In this document: positions 35,494 to 48,419 of the stretch, piece by piece
Layout: every line of letters starts with the position of its first letter
Numbering within the stretch: the stretch's first letter is position 1
Assembly: GCA_973895155.1 (NCBI GenBank)
Contig: OZ316898.1
Location: forward strand, 14,074,001-14,138,000
Direction of reading: 5' to 3'
DNA from: Marsupella aquatica
Taxonomy: Eukaryota > Marchantiophyta
Length of the DNA: 64,000 nucleotides
Position numbers and translations under genes: made by a program
The notes under the pieces: model-generated
Database searches by the model: none
What the model saw: the letters and a program-made list of their open reading frames with translations, nothing else
What the model was told of the DNA's origin: nothing

Positions 35494-38400
35494 TAAATCC
35501 ACAGGAAGGGGTCCCAAAACAGCCAACAAGGGGGAGCCAGCCATTATAAAAGTAGCTGAAAGAGAAGTCAAAGAAAGTCAAATGAGAGACACCAAGACAG
35601 GCCTTGGAAAGTCACTAGAAATGTACTAAAAAAATTAAAAAGAGAGCGCTGCATGTGCCCTAATTCTAACTCAAGGTCATCTTCAGCTGTGAAACCAAGC
35701 ATCAGGGCGCGGAATCCACCATATTTGTTCTTGTTTAACAATCTCGCAAATTCTCAGCATCCTAGCTAGTATGTTTCCTGCTTGGGCCAGTAGCTTCACA
35801 AAGTCCGTGTACTTAAGGAATCTAAGTAACAATTCCGAGCAAACAAGATTAATGTTAAAACTTCTTTAATTTGCATTGTGAAACAATATTAGTTGAATGT
35901 GCAAGGCATGGATATATATTGAGTTAGTATACAATATTAATTCAACAAGCCATTTTGAAAGAAATATTGTCTGAGTGGTACCTTGATGATTGGCAGAAAC
36001 AAAAATTAGTTCAAGGACCCCTTGGTTAAGTTAAGTAAGCTTGAATGTTCAATTGAACTATAATTTTGGAGCCATGAAGAGTTGCACATTGATAGAAATA
36101 AATTAAATTCAGACAAAAATTAAATGGAGGATTCTAAATGAAGTGAATTTTAAAGGTAGTTAGTAAAATTTTATTGAAGACAAATAGGATTACATTCATG
36201 CATGGTAATACTAAGGGGTAATTTTCCGTGCAAAACATTTCCCTTAGTATATATCTCTATGGTAAGTTATACAATACATGTAACATTCTGTATGGTTCAT
36301 GGAAGATATTACTTTGTCTATAGTAGTTGAAAGGTCTTAGATTCCTTTGGTATTCTTCTACCCATAGTAGGTTATGGTGACAATTTCTACCTTTGCTTGT
36401 TATTCCTCTATCCATAGTAAGTTAAGGGTTTTATAAGTTATCTTGGTAAATGTTAGAGAAGTGAAATTTATCTTAGTTGGGTGTCTTAGGTTACCTTGGT
36501 AAATGTTAGAGTAGTTGAAGAGTTTCTTTCTACTTGTCATTAATATTTCAAAAATATATAAGTCAAATAGAAAATTAAAATAGATAACCAAAAAACACTA
36601 ATGCATCAATCACAACTCATTCAAATATCCATTTCTTTCAAACAACACCTATTTAGATAAAACCAGGGTATTCGCTAAATTCCAGTATTCCCTAAAATCC
36701 AGTAACCCATTTTACCTTGCCTCAAACAACATAGTCAAATTTGGTTGTTCTTGCATGACTAATATATAGTTCTTGTTTGTAAAAATCATGCTGATGTGAT
36801 TGCATGTGCATCCAGAAATTTTGGAAGTACGTAACTTCTCATGGGGTCCGTACAAAGGTACTAAGGAGAAGTAAATTGTAGTGTGAGTCAAACCCTGCCC
36901 AAAGTTCAGGTAAAAAAAAATCTCTTCAATGCCAACAGACGTGTTGTTTTTGGAAGCAAGACCAAATAATCAATTTCTAATCCTATTCTACTTTAAGGTA
37001 TTGTCAATTTGGCGTTCTAAAATCCAGACATGTGTGTGTTATCCTTCTCAAGTCCCATATATTTCAGTTTCATTCTATTTAATATGATTTTCACTAAAGT
37101 TGGCTTTCCGACTACAGTATGCTTTGTTTCTGTTTTTTGGGCTCAGTGAGCCCAATATCATGGCCCAGCCACACTGAGAGGCAGCTTTCAAAAAACTCCT
37201 TGGACCAACCCTTCAGACTAAAATATCCCGCGCGCGGAAAAGCTCGTGACAAGTTATTCTAGACTTGTTGATCTAGATTTTCTCTCGTTCTAAGGTTCTG
37301 TGGAGGGACCAAGTAAGCTATTGCACTGATAACCATGAACCTGGTTCGTAACCAAGCTAGCGCGCGATGGTTCGGAGAGAGAGGGCTGCGAGGAGCCATC
37401 AGAAGAGCCATCAGGGGACATTGTTTACCATATCCAAGTCTCTGAGTAAATTACACTTGCTCATCGAACTAGTTTAACTTCGAAGCACCACCACCTTCGC
37501 AAGGCAACGTTATCCCGTACGTCGTAAATATACGTACAGTAAGTTTTTGTTCACTACAATTTCCGTAGGTCGTAAATCTGCGTAGTGAAGGTGGGTCCAA
37601 GAACTAGTTTAACTTCGAAGCACCATCCTGGCAAGGCAAGCTCAAACTGAGCAGAATTATTTGCTCTTCTCGAGTCTGATCGAACCTATCAATTCATCTC
37701 AATGCTCTCCCGGCCGTACGTCGTCAATCTGCATGGTATTGAAAGTTTCTCTACGATTTCCGTAGAACTCATGCTTGCAAGTAGAAAGCGGATGGAGCAT
37801 TACCTTTATAAAGTGAAGTGCGCGCGGTCCGATTTCCAGATACGAACGTCCGACCCAGCTCTTCAAGAGGAAAGTAAGCTCTCGAGCCGAGGATGGTCTT
37901 CTCATCTTAAGGTTCAACTCGTTCCTTTCTCGTGAGTTGTTTATGAATCTCCAAGGTATTGAACGGCACTGAGGCAGTCTGGTGTCCTATTGCTCTCCGG
38001 TTCGCTACTCTTGTGTGTGGACTTAGTTGATTACAACCTAAAGTTCGCTTCTGCATGTTTATAATTTCCCCTTTCTCCTGCGTGTGTTATTACGAAGCGT
38101 TGGAAACGTTCGTTGCGTTGCCTCTGGGTTTCCCGGATGGTCTTACGCCCTTGGGCGAAGCGGTGTGATTTTGTATTTTCAGAATGTTTCATTCTTGTTA
38201 GCAGTTCTAAGATAAAATGTATCTATAGCTTGAAAAACGGTTCTACGTTACTGTCTGTCCGTATAACAGTCGTGTCCTAAACTCCGGTCTCCACCGGAGC
38301 AGTTCGTCCACAAGTTAAATGCTTTCCGGTATGGAGATTTCTTGCGGGTGCATTTCTGTTTATACATGAATCGCATCAAACGACAGTCTACCTCTGGACG

Positions 38401-39145
38401 ATATCTCGTAAAAGACCCACACATCCTTAGATAGCGAGGATGCAACATCAGTTCTTGCAGGACGGGGGAATTGATGTAACGTCTATTTGCCCAATTCGCT
38501 ACTGAAGCTCTTATTGAAGACGCCTTGACGAACTCTTGCTCAAAGCTGGACTCAAAGATTTTGTGCTGTTGTGTATGATTATCTCACCGTCGCTAATGGT
38601 TTGCTGCCTGTTTTCAGCATTGAAGAACTGAAATCGATTGTCGTCCAACGTGTATTGTCGAAAACAGCGGAACTGTGAATATCGAAGCCTTTGGCGAGAC
38701 AATTAGTACCTGTATCCCAAAAGGCATTACGCAGCACCTGATTCAGCTGGATAGACGGACCCTATCTGTCCCACTGCTGATCAGAACAACTCGTTTCTCA
38801 AAATCCAATCTCCCGCGGCCTGTTGTGGTAAGTCAGTAATGTCGGAGCTGCATGCAAGCTAGGTGAACGCTTGAATTATAGTTCGGCCTTTCATACTTTC
38901 AGTCATTTCTATTACTGTGATCATATTCAAAGAAGGCACCGATGCTGTTGACTCTGAAACCTGCTCAAGGAGATACTTTATTTCTCAACAGTATCTTAGG
39001 ATCAACATTCGATCAGGATTAAAATTTGGATTGACATCTCTGTCACAGACAAAACATACTGGGATTTTACAGTTTTCCAATGAGAGAGTTTGTTGCTAAC
39101 TCATTAGCCGTACGTGGATGTGTTGCAGGATAACAAGCTATCACA
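35494..39145. other. Noncoding region upstream of the AP2 gene
   Basis: AT-rich to about 37 kb. From 37.4 kb there are repeated blocks: GAACTAGTTTAACTTCGAAG at about 37466 and 37602, and CGTA(C/G)GTCGTAAAT at about 37518 and 37568 with a variant at 37716. Frames at 38510-38825 and 38917-39099 look protein-like in places but do not join in one frame, so I do not call a gene. They could be upstream exons or a decayed pseudogene. Confidence 0.45.
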
Positions 39146-42100
39146 ATGGCTCCCGGACATCAAGCGGAAATTTGTGTCAGCCCCAATGGATTCACTCTTG
39201 AAAAGATCCCGTATGCTGCTTTTGGGACTGACGGGGGACATCGAGCGAAAGTCAAACCCAAGCTCTTGAGTTTGTTTCCACTGAAACCAGCCTTCAAACC
39301 ATTGACGAGGAACAACTCAGTCAGAAGTTTCGGGAAGGCCAAGCAGCAAATAAACGAGCAAGACTTACCCGCAGTGGTTGCAACCAGAGGTGCAAGCGCA
39401 TTTGTGTCGGGGGATGGGAGTGCTCTCTCGTTGTCATCTTTAGTGGCTCTAGAATGTGTGCAAGAGCAGACCGATGTGCCGACCCCATTAAATCCCCTTC
39501 GACTTATTTACTCGGTTGGTAATCAGTCTCCAAGTACTCCATCCGTGGATCCCTACGTAATTACTGCAGCAGCCAAGGAACAGGGTCTTCTTGGAGTCGG
39601 ACGATTCATCGGTTTCAAATCAAGATACACCTATCAGTACAACGGGGAATCTTCTACATATGTCGGAAAATCAAATGGATCGTTGTTGCCTTCCAGAGCA
39701 TCAGCGTCTGCCGGAAAATCGCACGGATCGATGTTGCCATCCAGGGCATCAGCGTCTGCCGGAAAATCAAAAGGATCGGTGTTGCCATCCACAGCATCAG
39801 TGTCTGTCAGAAAATCAAAAGGATCGGTGTTGCCATCCAGGGCATCAGCGTCTGCCGGGAAATCAAAACGTTCCGTGTTGCCATCCACAGCATCAGTGTC
39901 TGTCAGAAAACCAAAAGGATCGGTGTTGCCATCCAGGGCATCAGCGTCTGCCGGGAAATCAAAACGATCGGTGTTGCCATCCACAGCATCAGTGACTGTC
40001 AGAAAATCAAAAGGATCGGTGTTGCCATCCACAGCATCAGCTATCAACGCGCCACCGTTGTCTCGAACCCGTTCCCAGCAGGGTCCCCGGTCGGATCCCA
40101 CCACAGAAGGACTACTGTGCGCGCCACCAGTTCGAAATATGTCAGTACATACCCTCCCTCCATACATATCCTCCCTCTAGATTTCAGATGTAAGGTGTGA
40201 ACGGAATGATGAAATACCTTTCAGCTCCATTATTTCTTAGTATGCTTGCTTTGATAAGGGCTATATATATATATGTACTCGATTTTTTGAAATTGAACTG
40301 ATCGATACTTTTGCTTTGTTCATATTTGATCAGTGTGAAAATACGGTCAGCCCCTGGGCCCAAACCGCGGAGTTCAGTTTTCAAGGGAGTTACTCGCTAT
40401 AAGAGGACAGGGAGATGGGAAACACACATTTGGTAAGAACTGGTTCAAAATTTCTCGAAAAATGTTTCTAACTGATGGATGCTAAGACTGTCAGCATAAG
40501 ACTGGGTTTCGTAAGTAATGTTTTACTTTATTGGGATTATTGAGACCGACACTGCATGCAGCTAGCCTGACCGTCTTTCCAGTCTTTGGTTAGAGTAGCG
40601 TAGTAATCGATCTAGATCTTAGAGATCGATCAGGTCAACACTTGCTGCAACATATTCTTGATATCTTAAAGCTCATGGTTTTCTCAGTTGGAGGATTAGC
40701 TTGACATTCTTTCTTGCTGTCAGAAGTTTTTCTCTACCGGCATTTGTAGACGCCCGCGGTTTGCAATCCTGTCTCGCCATAACAATCATGAGTGTCATAG
40801 ATCATTGGCTTGCATGAGCTAGGTCAAAATAGGTTTTCCGCGGATCCCCTGGTCCGATAGTTTCTCTCGTCTACCCAACTCATCTATTATCTCTACCGGG
40901 CTAGTTAACTACACCCCTGTTTTGTTGAACATTTTCTTGATGAGATATATATGTAAAGACAATCTCTCTTTGCTTTTCCTCTACAATTTTTTACCGTGCC
41001 AGTCTATGACATATGCACCATCAATTTTTGCAGGTTCAACAAAAAACAATTCTATCTGGGTACGAGTGCACATGTGTATTCTGTGCCATCCATTTAAGAG
41101 ACTAGGCTCGAAGTTCATTGCAAGTTTATCAGTTGTTTTCCTGCATAACAGATATCCTGGCCGGGAGACTAAGAGTATTGTCTAAGTGATTTTCTTGCAT
41201 AGTAGAATTATATTGAGAGACTAAGAGCATTGTCTACGCAATCGCAGGAGCTTCTTCTACTGAAGAGAGAGCCGCAAGGTAAGCCAATTTTAATTTTCAT
41301 CTGAGTCACTTAAATCGCTCGTTGTGATAGGTTTCATGGGGAAAGTTTTATATTGGTTCGTCTCATTCAGTTGATATTCAGTACTCCCATTATTTTCTAG
41401 TTGTTCCAATTGTTTCCATTGAACAAATACTCAGCCGCCCTCTCCACAGTCGCTCGAATATATTAATATAGTCTTTCACATCAGTTACACCTTGATTTGC
41501 ACCCTTAAATTTCATTTCTTCGCAAAATCCCTTGACGAGCGTTTCACCCTTACCGAACACGGGTTTTATTAATTAACAATCCAGAATAGTCTGTACAGGC
41601 AACTGTTTTAATATCCCTCTTTTGACAGTCATATCGATTTTGAGTATTGTTTTGTAATCGGAAACATAATCGGACTGAAACAAATAACTAACTCTTCGAA
41701 TTGGTTGTGGCAGGGCACATGATAGAGCAGCAATATTCTTCGAGAAACCGGATAAAGATTTTAACTTCTGCCGGACAGAATACGCACGGGAGGTGCCACA
41801 GGTAGGGATTTTAACTGTAGTATGCTTTCAAAAAACATATGCATATCGATATCTGAGTCACTAGAGGCCATATGGCTGCCCCAGTAATAGCATGAATCAC
41901 CCATGATCGGCTTTTATGGAATCCAGTTCGTTATTGGATAGTTTTGGATCGATATTATTGAAAGAATGGTTGGCTCTATCTTCTTCAGTTGATGCAGTTA
42001 TCACAAGCTCAACTCGTGAGAATGCTACGGAAGCAAAGTGCTGGAAAAGGAACTCTGTACCCAGAGTACCCACCAATTACGCACGTCCAAGAACCCCCAA

Positions 42101-42372
42101 GGGACACCGGGGCTTCGAAAAGAAAGAGAGTGCAGCAGGTGGAACCCATACCAGCTCATATTAAGAGGCAGCTTGGTTCCGAGCTTGTTTCCAACCGCAT
42201 CGAGGCTGACGGTTCGTGCAGTAGCTTCGTTAGAACGATGGTCCAGTCAAACGAGCCTCATGGGGCAACCTTCCATATACCCCAGGCTGCACATGTCTCC
42301 AAACGAAGCAGACAGTACAAGCAGATTATCGATAATATGACAGCAGACCTTCAAAACCGCAGGAGTGGCTAA
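39146..42372 (+). CDS. Single-AP2-domain transcription factor with 16-residue repeats
   Basis: Six exons join in frame: 39146-40140, 40334-40432, 41034-41059, 41248-41278, 41714-41801, 41989-42372 (TAA); 1623 nt, 540 residues. The AP2 DNA-binding domain spans about 347-412 and is split over five exons: [18 protein letters not shown], then FNKKQFYLG (26-nt micro-exon), then the helix [14 protein letters not shown], then NFCRTEY. This matches the first repeat of euAP2 proteins, including the tiny exon. After it comes [19 protein letters not shown], like the euAP2 linker, but no second AP2 repeat. Residues 174-301 are an eight-unit 16-residue repeat. KRKR in the tail fits nuclear localisation. 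The family binds DNA and regulates transcription; targets are unknown. The 40140 donor (GTCAGT) is weak and upstream exons are possible. Confidence 0.8.
39665..40048 (+). repeat. 48-bp coding minisatellite, eight units
   Basis: Units start every 48 bp from 39665 and encode variants of [16 protein letters not shown] in the AP2 gene frame. Alternate units are more alike (RASASAGKS versus TASVSVRKS), suggesting expansion by a 96-bp dimer. Most of the array is open in the other frames too. Confidence 0.92.
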
Positions 42373-43071
42373 ACCCGGCTGACCATCCTAGAATGATCAA
42401 TCTGAGTGGCGACTTAGAGTCCCAAGATATGTAATAGCAAGAATCTGCTTTAGGTGTAAGCGTCTTATAAAGAGTCCGTATCTGGTGTTCGTACATAGAG
42501 TTTGATATGAATAGTCCAGCATTAAACTAGCTTCGATCAGACCACGGCTGCTAACACTCCAATCGTTTCGCCCACTTTTGCAAAGGACATACTTTCTTGT
42601 GAGGATTTTGTATTAGCAAAATATGCACAGCAACCCGTCGTAAATATTTTCAATTCTACCCTAGTCTATTGGCATATCTGGTGCAAAAAGACTTCCTCTG
42701 AAATGTCTTGGCGAAAAAAATAACAGTTGTGTTCTCTTACACATGGGATTGTTCTGATGGTTGACAGCTTACTGGAGTGTCCAGTTAGGGACACTAGCAT
42801 GGACCATACTCTTTCCCCAATGATCACCTGACCACAGCTATCGATCCACATACCGTGTGCCTTCATTGAGCAGTGTCTGTATATTTCAAGCAATCATAAA
42901 ATGTAAGATAATGCAGACATTAACGGTAAGCATCTAGCTGGCAATCATGCATAGCGTATCTGGCAATCGTGCATAGCATTTGTTTAGCTTTCTCTCCCAT
43001 GGTCTTCCAGTGAATCGTGCCAGACTAATGTCAATTCCGTCCCCCGATCTGTGCACACTTTATCGATGTAA

Positions 43072-43129
43072 CTGGAACGATACTCTGCAGCACCCCCGAG
43101 TTACAACAAGCAGCAGAGTATCGTTCCAG
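43072..43129. repeat. Perfect 17-bp hairpin with 24-nt loop
   Basis: CTGGAACGATACTCTGC (43072-43088) is exactly complementary to 43113-43129. Confidence 0.9.
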
Positions 43130-43562
43130 AGCATCCAGAGCTAGCAGGGTGTGTAGTCTCGAGCCTTCTTTGTGGTAATGTTTCAGCAAAGAGGGGTACT
43201 CTTAGCAAGCCTTGCTATTGAGCTATGTAGGAATGGCAGCGCTTTTAGGGTATACTGGCCAGGACCCTGCCTAAAGACCTATTCTTTTGGCTAGGGTATA
43301 CTGGCCAGGACCTGGCAGGTTTGAAGACCTAAGTATGTTTGGGAACCCTGATGGTCAAACCTTGTACCAACATGGAGTTTCACGGGTTGAGGCAGAACGT
43401 ACGGCTTTATCTCCGCCCCAAGACGAAAATGTCCAGATGTGGATGTGCCCGCGTTACTGGTGACTAAACATATATTTACTGGTACAGTGTGACATATGCA
43501 TACATCTTTGGCAATGATATCCGTCATGGTGTGGGTTGCCGTTACCAAGCTTCCATGTTCCA

Positions 43563-43613
43563 TGAGAGAGACAAAGAGAGAGAGAGAAAGAGAGAGAGAG
43601 AAAGAGAGAAAAA
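43563..43613. repeat. GA microsatellite
   Basis: Nearly pure GAGA run with AAAG interruptions. Confidence 0.95.
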
Positions 43614-45426
43614 CAATTACTCGATGGTGTATGCGTTTCTTCGATCAAACTGAGTAGGTGACTGGTATATATGGAGGCCAAGTGTTGAACTTGGCTTGGA
43701 AGTAGTAGCTTTCAGTAGAAACCTCTCAAACTCAGCCTGTGTCAGTCTTGCCATATATAAACTAAGTGTTGATGCCCGTATCTGACTAAGAGTCTGCAGT
43801 GATTAAGATGCACAGCCTCTGTGTGCCCCATGATTGTTCCATTGCTGTCGATCAGCAAAAGATCTCAAAGGATGAAACACGCTAGTTAATTCCTTGTCTT
43901 CCAGGATCGGTACACATGCACTGCATAAGTAGGATAGAAGCTCAGATAACCAGGATGGTATCGAACCTCCCCAAGGTCTCCATATATCGCGCGATCTGCT
44001 TCCCCAAGCCCCCCTTCGGCTGCCCAGATGGTTGCAGGTCTTGAATAAAAGGCATGAGGAATTAAAATAAAAGCCGAGAGAATGCGGAGTCCCACCAGGC
44101 TAGCTAGGAGATATATATGTCGATTTCTAGGGAAGAGTCCCAATGAGGTTAACCAACATCTGATTCATCTTGTGTGAAGTATGACTGTATAGGTCACATT
44201 TAAACCCTGCATCCATGCATGAAGCTGGTTGAAGTAAAATGTCGACTTTGGCATTGTGCTCGTTAGGAGTTTGATCGCGGTCATCTGTGTAGCTTCGAAT
44301 GGCTGTTAGTCAGTGCCTCTTGTTACTCTGATGAAAATAGCCAATAGCCAAGAAAAAAACTTAGCAGGGGGAAGTGGCAGACAAACTCATCAACCCACCT
44401 GCATTTAAACGTTTCGGCCGAGTCGTTTCATAAATTAATTTGTGAGGCTCGATCAATCGAGTGAATGAGCCCATCAATCGTTTAGTAAAGTCGCGGAAGA
44501 AGAATCAGGTGTTGTGTATTGATCGAACCGAAGAAATTCTAGGTACGTTACAATAAATTAGAATGGAGACTAAAACAGGCCCGGGAGCAAGCTAGAACCA
44601 ACGCTGTCGATTGAGAGGTCATATTCTGAGTCGAACGTACATCCAGTGCCCGACCAAAAGTTGCTTCTTGGCTAATTATAACTGGAAAATAATATTAATC
44701 ACTCCTTGAGTAGATAGAAACTGGGAAAATATATCATCACTTCTTCCTTGGGTAAGTAGTAACTGGGACCCTAACGCGACGGTGGCCTTTGCTGTTCACG
44801 GTAGTCCAAACTTGTCCTTTCTGCGCGGGTTTGCATGTGGGGGTATTGCAGACATAAGGTATATGCCTGGCAGGGGTAGTTGGAGTCAGCATTTAGTGAT
44901 AGCTAGTAATCAAAAAATTTACTTGAAGTTGCTTGTGCTTGCAGTTATGTTCAGTGTTTGACTATGGAATGGTTTGTGTCCAATTATTCAAAGGCTACTC
45001 ATTGCAATTCAACACTCTCCTGTACTTTGCCTTTCAAGCACGATTGAACTGTATATATGTGTGACCTTCCTTACTTTATATATGTGTGACCTTCCTTACT
45101 TTATGTAGTACTGCAGTACTGCAGTGCCGTTAGTAGCGTACTCTCAGGTTCAAGGCACCCTTGTAGTAGTCCTGTCAAGAGGCTTATTAAAATTATGATT
45201 TTATTTATCCTTAGTATTCATAAACAGGTCATAAATAGATATCTTGAAAATAAATAGCAAGAGCTAGTCTATCATTTTTGTTGTCCGGCTTTTCCCGTTC
45301 GTTTTTGAATCTAACTCGTAAATAACCTGGGCTAGATTTGTATATTTTTTCTTGTAAGTAAGTGTGTGAAGGTTTCCCTCGGCTTCTGCTTTGGTGCTGT
45401 TCAAAACTGTGGTCCCGTTCCAGGTG

Positions 45427-45595
45427 TAGGGTTAGGGTAGTTACTTCAAAAGGGTTTTGCTCAAGGATTAGGCAGTAACATAGAACGTTCAAAACTTACT
45501 TGCATGTTATTGCCAGGGTTAGGGTAGTTACTTCAATAGGGTTTTGGTTGATTAGGCAGTAACATAGAAAGTTCAAAACTTACTTGCATGCTTGT
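45427..45595. repeat. Tandem duplication, ~90 bp
   Basis: Two copies containing AGGGTTAGGGTAGTTACTTC and GGCAGTAACATAGAA, ending in TTACTTGCATG. Confidence 0.88.
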
Positions 45596-45699
45596 TATTG
45601 CTGCTCCGGTGTTCTCCCGTTGTCATCTCTGGGCCTTTAGTAATATTAATAGTACTGGGAGGATGTGCATATGTCACAAGGGTATTTTAATTGGAATAA

Positions 45700-47075
45700 G
45701 TGGTGGCCCTTGCCACCCAGCACTTGCGCCTAAGTGCCCTCGGTGCCCGAACGCCTCCATGGAATACCTCGAGCAAGCATCCAAATGCCTCTAGCACCAC
45801 CAGCGGCCACTCCCATACGCGGCCGCACTTGCTCACCTACACGACCGCTACTCAACGGTCCTCACTGTCTGCACAAGCAACCGAGCACCTCGGTAAGTAA
45901 CCCCACCGGATCTAGAACTCGCCAAGTCTAGCATCCTAACTCAAGCTCAACAGACGTTGGTACATAGGTCAGCGATAGGTCCTCCCGATGCCATAAGCCG
46001 GAACCAGAACCCATGCCCACTGTCCGTCCAGGACAGCTCCTTCCTTGGGCGCGGCCCGGGTTCCCCCTCGTACCTATCCATCACCAACTGACCGCCCTGA
46101 CCTCAGGGCATGCTCATGGCCCAAATAGCGTAGCTTGTCCTTAGAAAGCTTGTCCCAACACGCTGGGACCAGAACGGCCCGACTCAAACACCCACTCCCG
46201 GTTTGCCCCACTGATGGTCTAGGGACCGAGCGCCCTTGGGACTCAGCCTCCTTACCTACTTGGCCTTGCCCCCCCAACGCAAGGTCCCTTGGGAGACTGA
46301 ACGCGGCTTGGCTGCTGTTCAACAGGATTTGGCAAGCGGGCGAGCTAACACCTGCAACCCACGAGAACCCATGGCACCCCCAGACCCATCTGAGCTTTCC
46401 AACGCACCTAAGAAGTCCTCCAACGGACTTTCTGTTGGGAAGATATTGTCATTTTTGTTTGGCGGTTTCCCTTAGTGTCGCGGCCGCCGCGGCTCACGAC
46501 TTCGGCTCGCCCTTAGCCCCCAGGGAGACACCACTCCCCTCATATATGCTTCTGGAGACCTGCCACCCCCGGACCAGCTTTGGTCCCTAAATATTTGGCC
46601 CCTAACCCGGATCCCATCGCGCATAATGGGCGCGCCACCAACTGGCAACGCCCATAACTTTCTTGATAGGCATCCGCAAGCGGAGTGCCTTAGCCCGTTG
46701 TGACCGGGCCGACCCAGTGCTCATGCCTAGGCCCTCAATTCTGATCGCCGCTTGGGGCCCCCAACCGGCCCAACCCGGATCGGGCCACAACTTGCGCCCC
46801 AAGCGTCCGTTACCAATGGCAACAACTCCATTGGGCTTGGGCCCAAGAGGAGCTCACTCCCAAGCCCTCAGAACTCAAAGCCCATCCGATGGTCCGGACG
46901 GCCATTCTTGAGCCCGGCCCATTTCCGCTTGACCCAACCAGCCATAGGCTACTCCAAGTCCTTAGTGTGTGTCCCCAGCTTGGCCCGTGTCTTGCTAGTG
47001 CCACGTCTCATTGCCCACAAGTCTCCCCATGCTAAGTCCTCCCTGGATGGCCTATCTGGGCCTGGACCATAACAG
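45700..47075. other. GC-rich island of unknown origin
   Basis: C-rich sequence stands out against AT-rich flanks on both sides. Several overlapping frames are open but none shows a domain or consistent splice sites. It could be a decayed LTR or leader of a GC-rich retroelement; I cannot see LTR ends or a target duplication. Confidence 0.5.
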
Positions 47076-47264
47076 AGCTCGGCGACGGAGTCAGCGATGC
47101 CGGAGCTAAGTGTTAAGGTAGTCGAGTTCCGCGATTGAATACAAACTAATGTGTGTAATAATTTTTAAAGTAATCAACATTCCAATATATATATGATTGA
47201 CATTTTTTAAGTAATGCCTTGTATTAAACATGTCACATTTTGTATGTAAGGGGTACTCAAAATG

Positions 47265-47636
47265 AGAAGGCGGGGGATAAGGACATGTGTCAATACCTCA
47301 TTAATTGGTACATGACGTGCATCACCTACGACAAAGGATAGGTCATTTTATTGGTTTCAAAGGGAGATTTAAGAATTTTCTCAAAAGAACAATTGCCTAC
47401 TCTCCAAAGTTTCTAATGACAAATGCTCAAAACTCAGGTATTCTAAATCTAATTTTGCAACTTATAAGAACATTAGGGTCCTTCCAACCAAATTTTTGGA
47501 AGATTCCAAGAATATTCTAACTTTATAGGGGTTGAAAAATACCAAAATTTTTACATTTTTAGGGGTATTGAGGCCTAAAAACATCACAGTTGATGGGGAG
47601 GACTCCATATAGGCCCGCATACAATGAGACCCCGAG
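47265..47636 (-). mobile_element. MITE, left end eroded
   Basis: Reverse-oriented family member: GACGTGCATCACCTACGAC, TAAGAACATTAGGGTC, GGCCTAAAAACATCACAG to ACAATGAGACCCCGAG. No convincing duplication. Confidence 0.75.
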
Positions 47637-48114
47637 TGCTCATTTAGTGGGAGTTGATAGGTTACAGGCCTTTCACTACATGCTGACTGAGTTACTCTGC
47701 CGTTCATTTCTCTGTTCACTCAATTTTGTATACTTAAAATGTCAAATTCATGCATTATATCAGTGATTTCACTAACTCTAGACATTCTTTTGTCCAATTT
47801 TGATCATGAAATTTCCAACACCAATTATTTTTTTCCCTATAACTTGAGTTCTAGAGTACATTGTATGTTATGCATAGATTTATTAGGAGTAGCTTGTTAA
47901 GCTTCATATATCTTGATCAAAAAATTTCAAATATGATATTGATAAGTCTCATATTTATCTAAAATTTAGTTGATTTAAATTTCCAAAAAGTTGTTATGAA
48001 ATTTCCAAATCGTTAATAATATTCCAGAATTAGTGAAACTATTGATTTATGAGATTCAGAACACTCTATTCTAAAGTGAAAGGCAAAGTCAATATGACTC
48101 TAGCTTAGATATGC

Positions 48115-48411
48115 CTCGGGGGTTTCACTTCCACAAAAATGGCATATCACGTGCGACGAAAGATAAGGTCATTTTATTGGTTCTAAGGGAAGACTTAAGA
48201 ATTTTTACAGAAAAAACAATAGAGTCTTTTAAATTCAATTTTAAGACTTATAAGAACATTAGGGTCTTTTTAATCTAATTTTTGGAATATTCCAAGAATA
48301 TTCCAACTTTATAAGGGTTAAAAAATAGTAATAAATTCTTAAATTTTAGGGGGTATGAGGCCTAAAACATCGCAGGTGATGGGGAGGTCCCCATATAGTG
48401 AGACCCTCGAG
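48115..48411 (-). mobile_element. MITE with near-exact 8-bp duplication
   Basis: 297 bp, CTCGGGGGTTTCACT to GTGAGACCCTCGAG, flanked by AGATATGC (48107-48114) and AGAAATGC (48412-48419), 7 of 8 matching. Very similar to the copies in the copia integrase. Confidence 0.92.
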
Positions 48412-48419
48412 AGAAATGC

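Larger units (their letters stand above)
42373..45426. other. Intergenic, no gene seen
   Basis: Holds a 17-bp hairpin (43072-43129), a short direct repeat (GGGTATACTGGCCAGGACC at about 43247 and 43298), a GA microsatellite (43563-43613) and a 27-bp duplication near 45050-45103. No splice-consistent frame. Confidence 0.55.

Noticed and set aside
38510-39099. Additional coding exons upstream of the AP2 gene
   Set aside because: Protein-like stretches exist but lie in different frames with stops between; no set of splice sites joins them to the AP2 reading frame with confidence.
39634-40167. 177-residue antisense frame of aspartate-rich repeats
   Set aside because: Shadow of the 48-bp coding minisatellite in the AP2 gene, whose sense frame splices correctly into the AP2 domain.
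46135-46590. 151-residue frame in the GC-rich island
   Set aside because: Several overlapping frames are equally open because of composition; no domain or splice sites.
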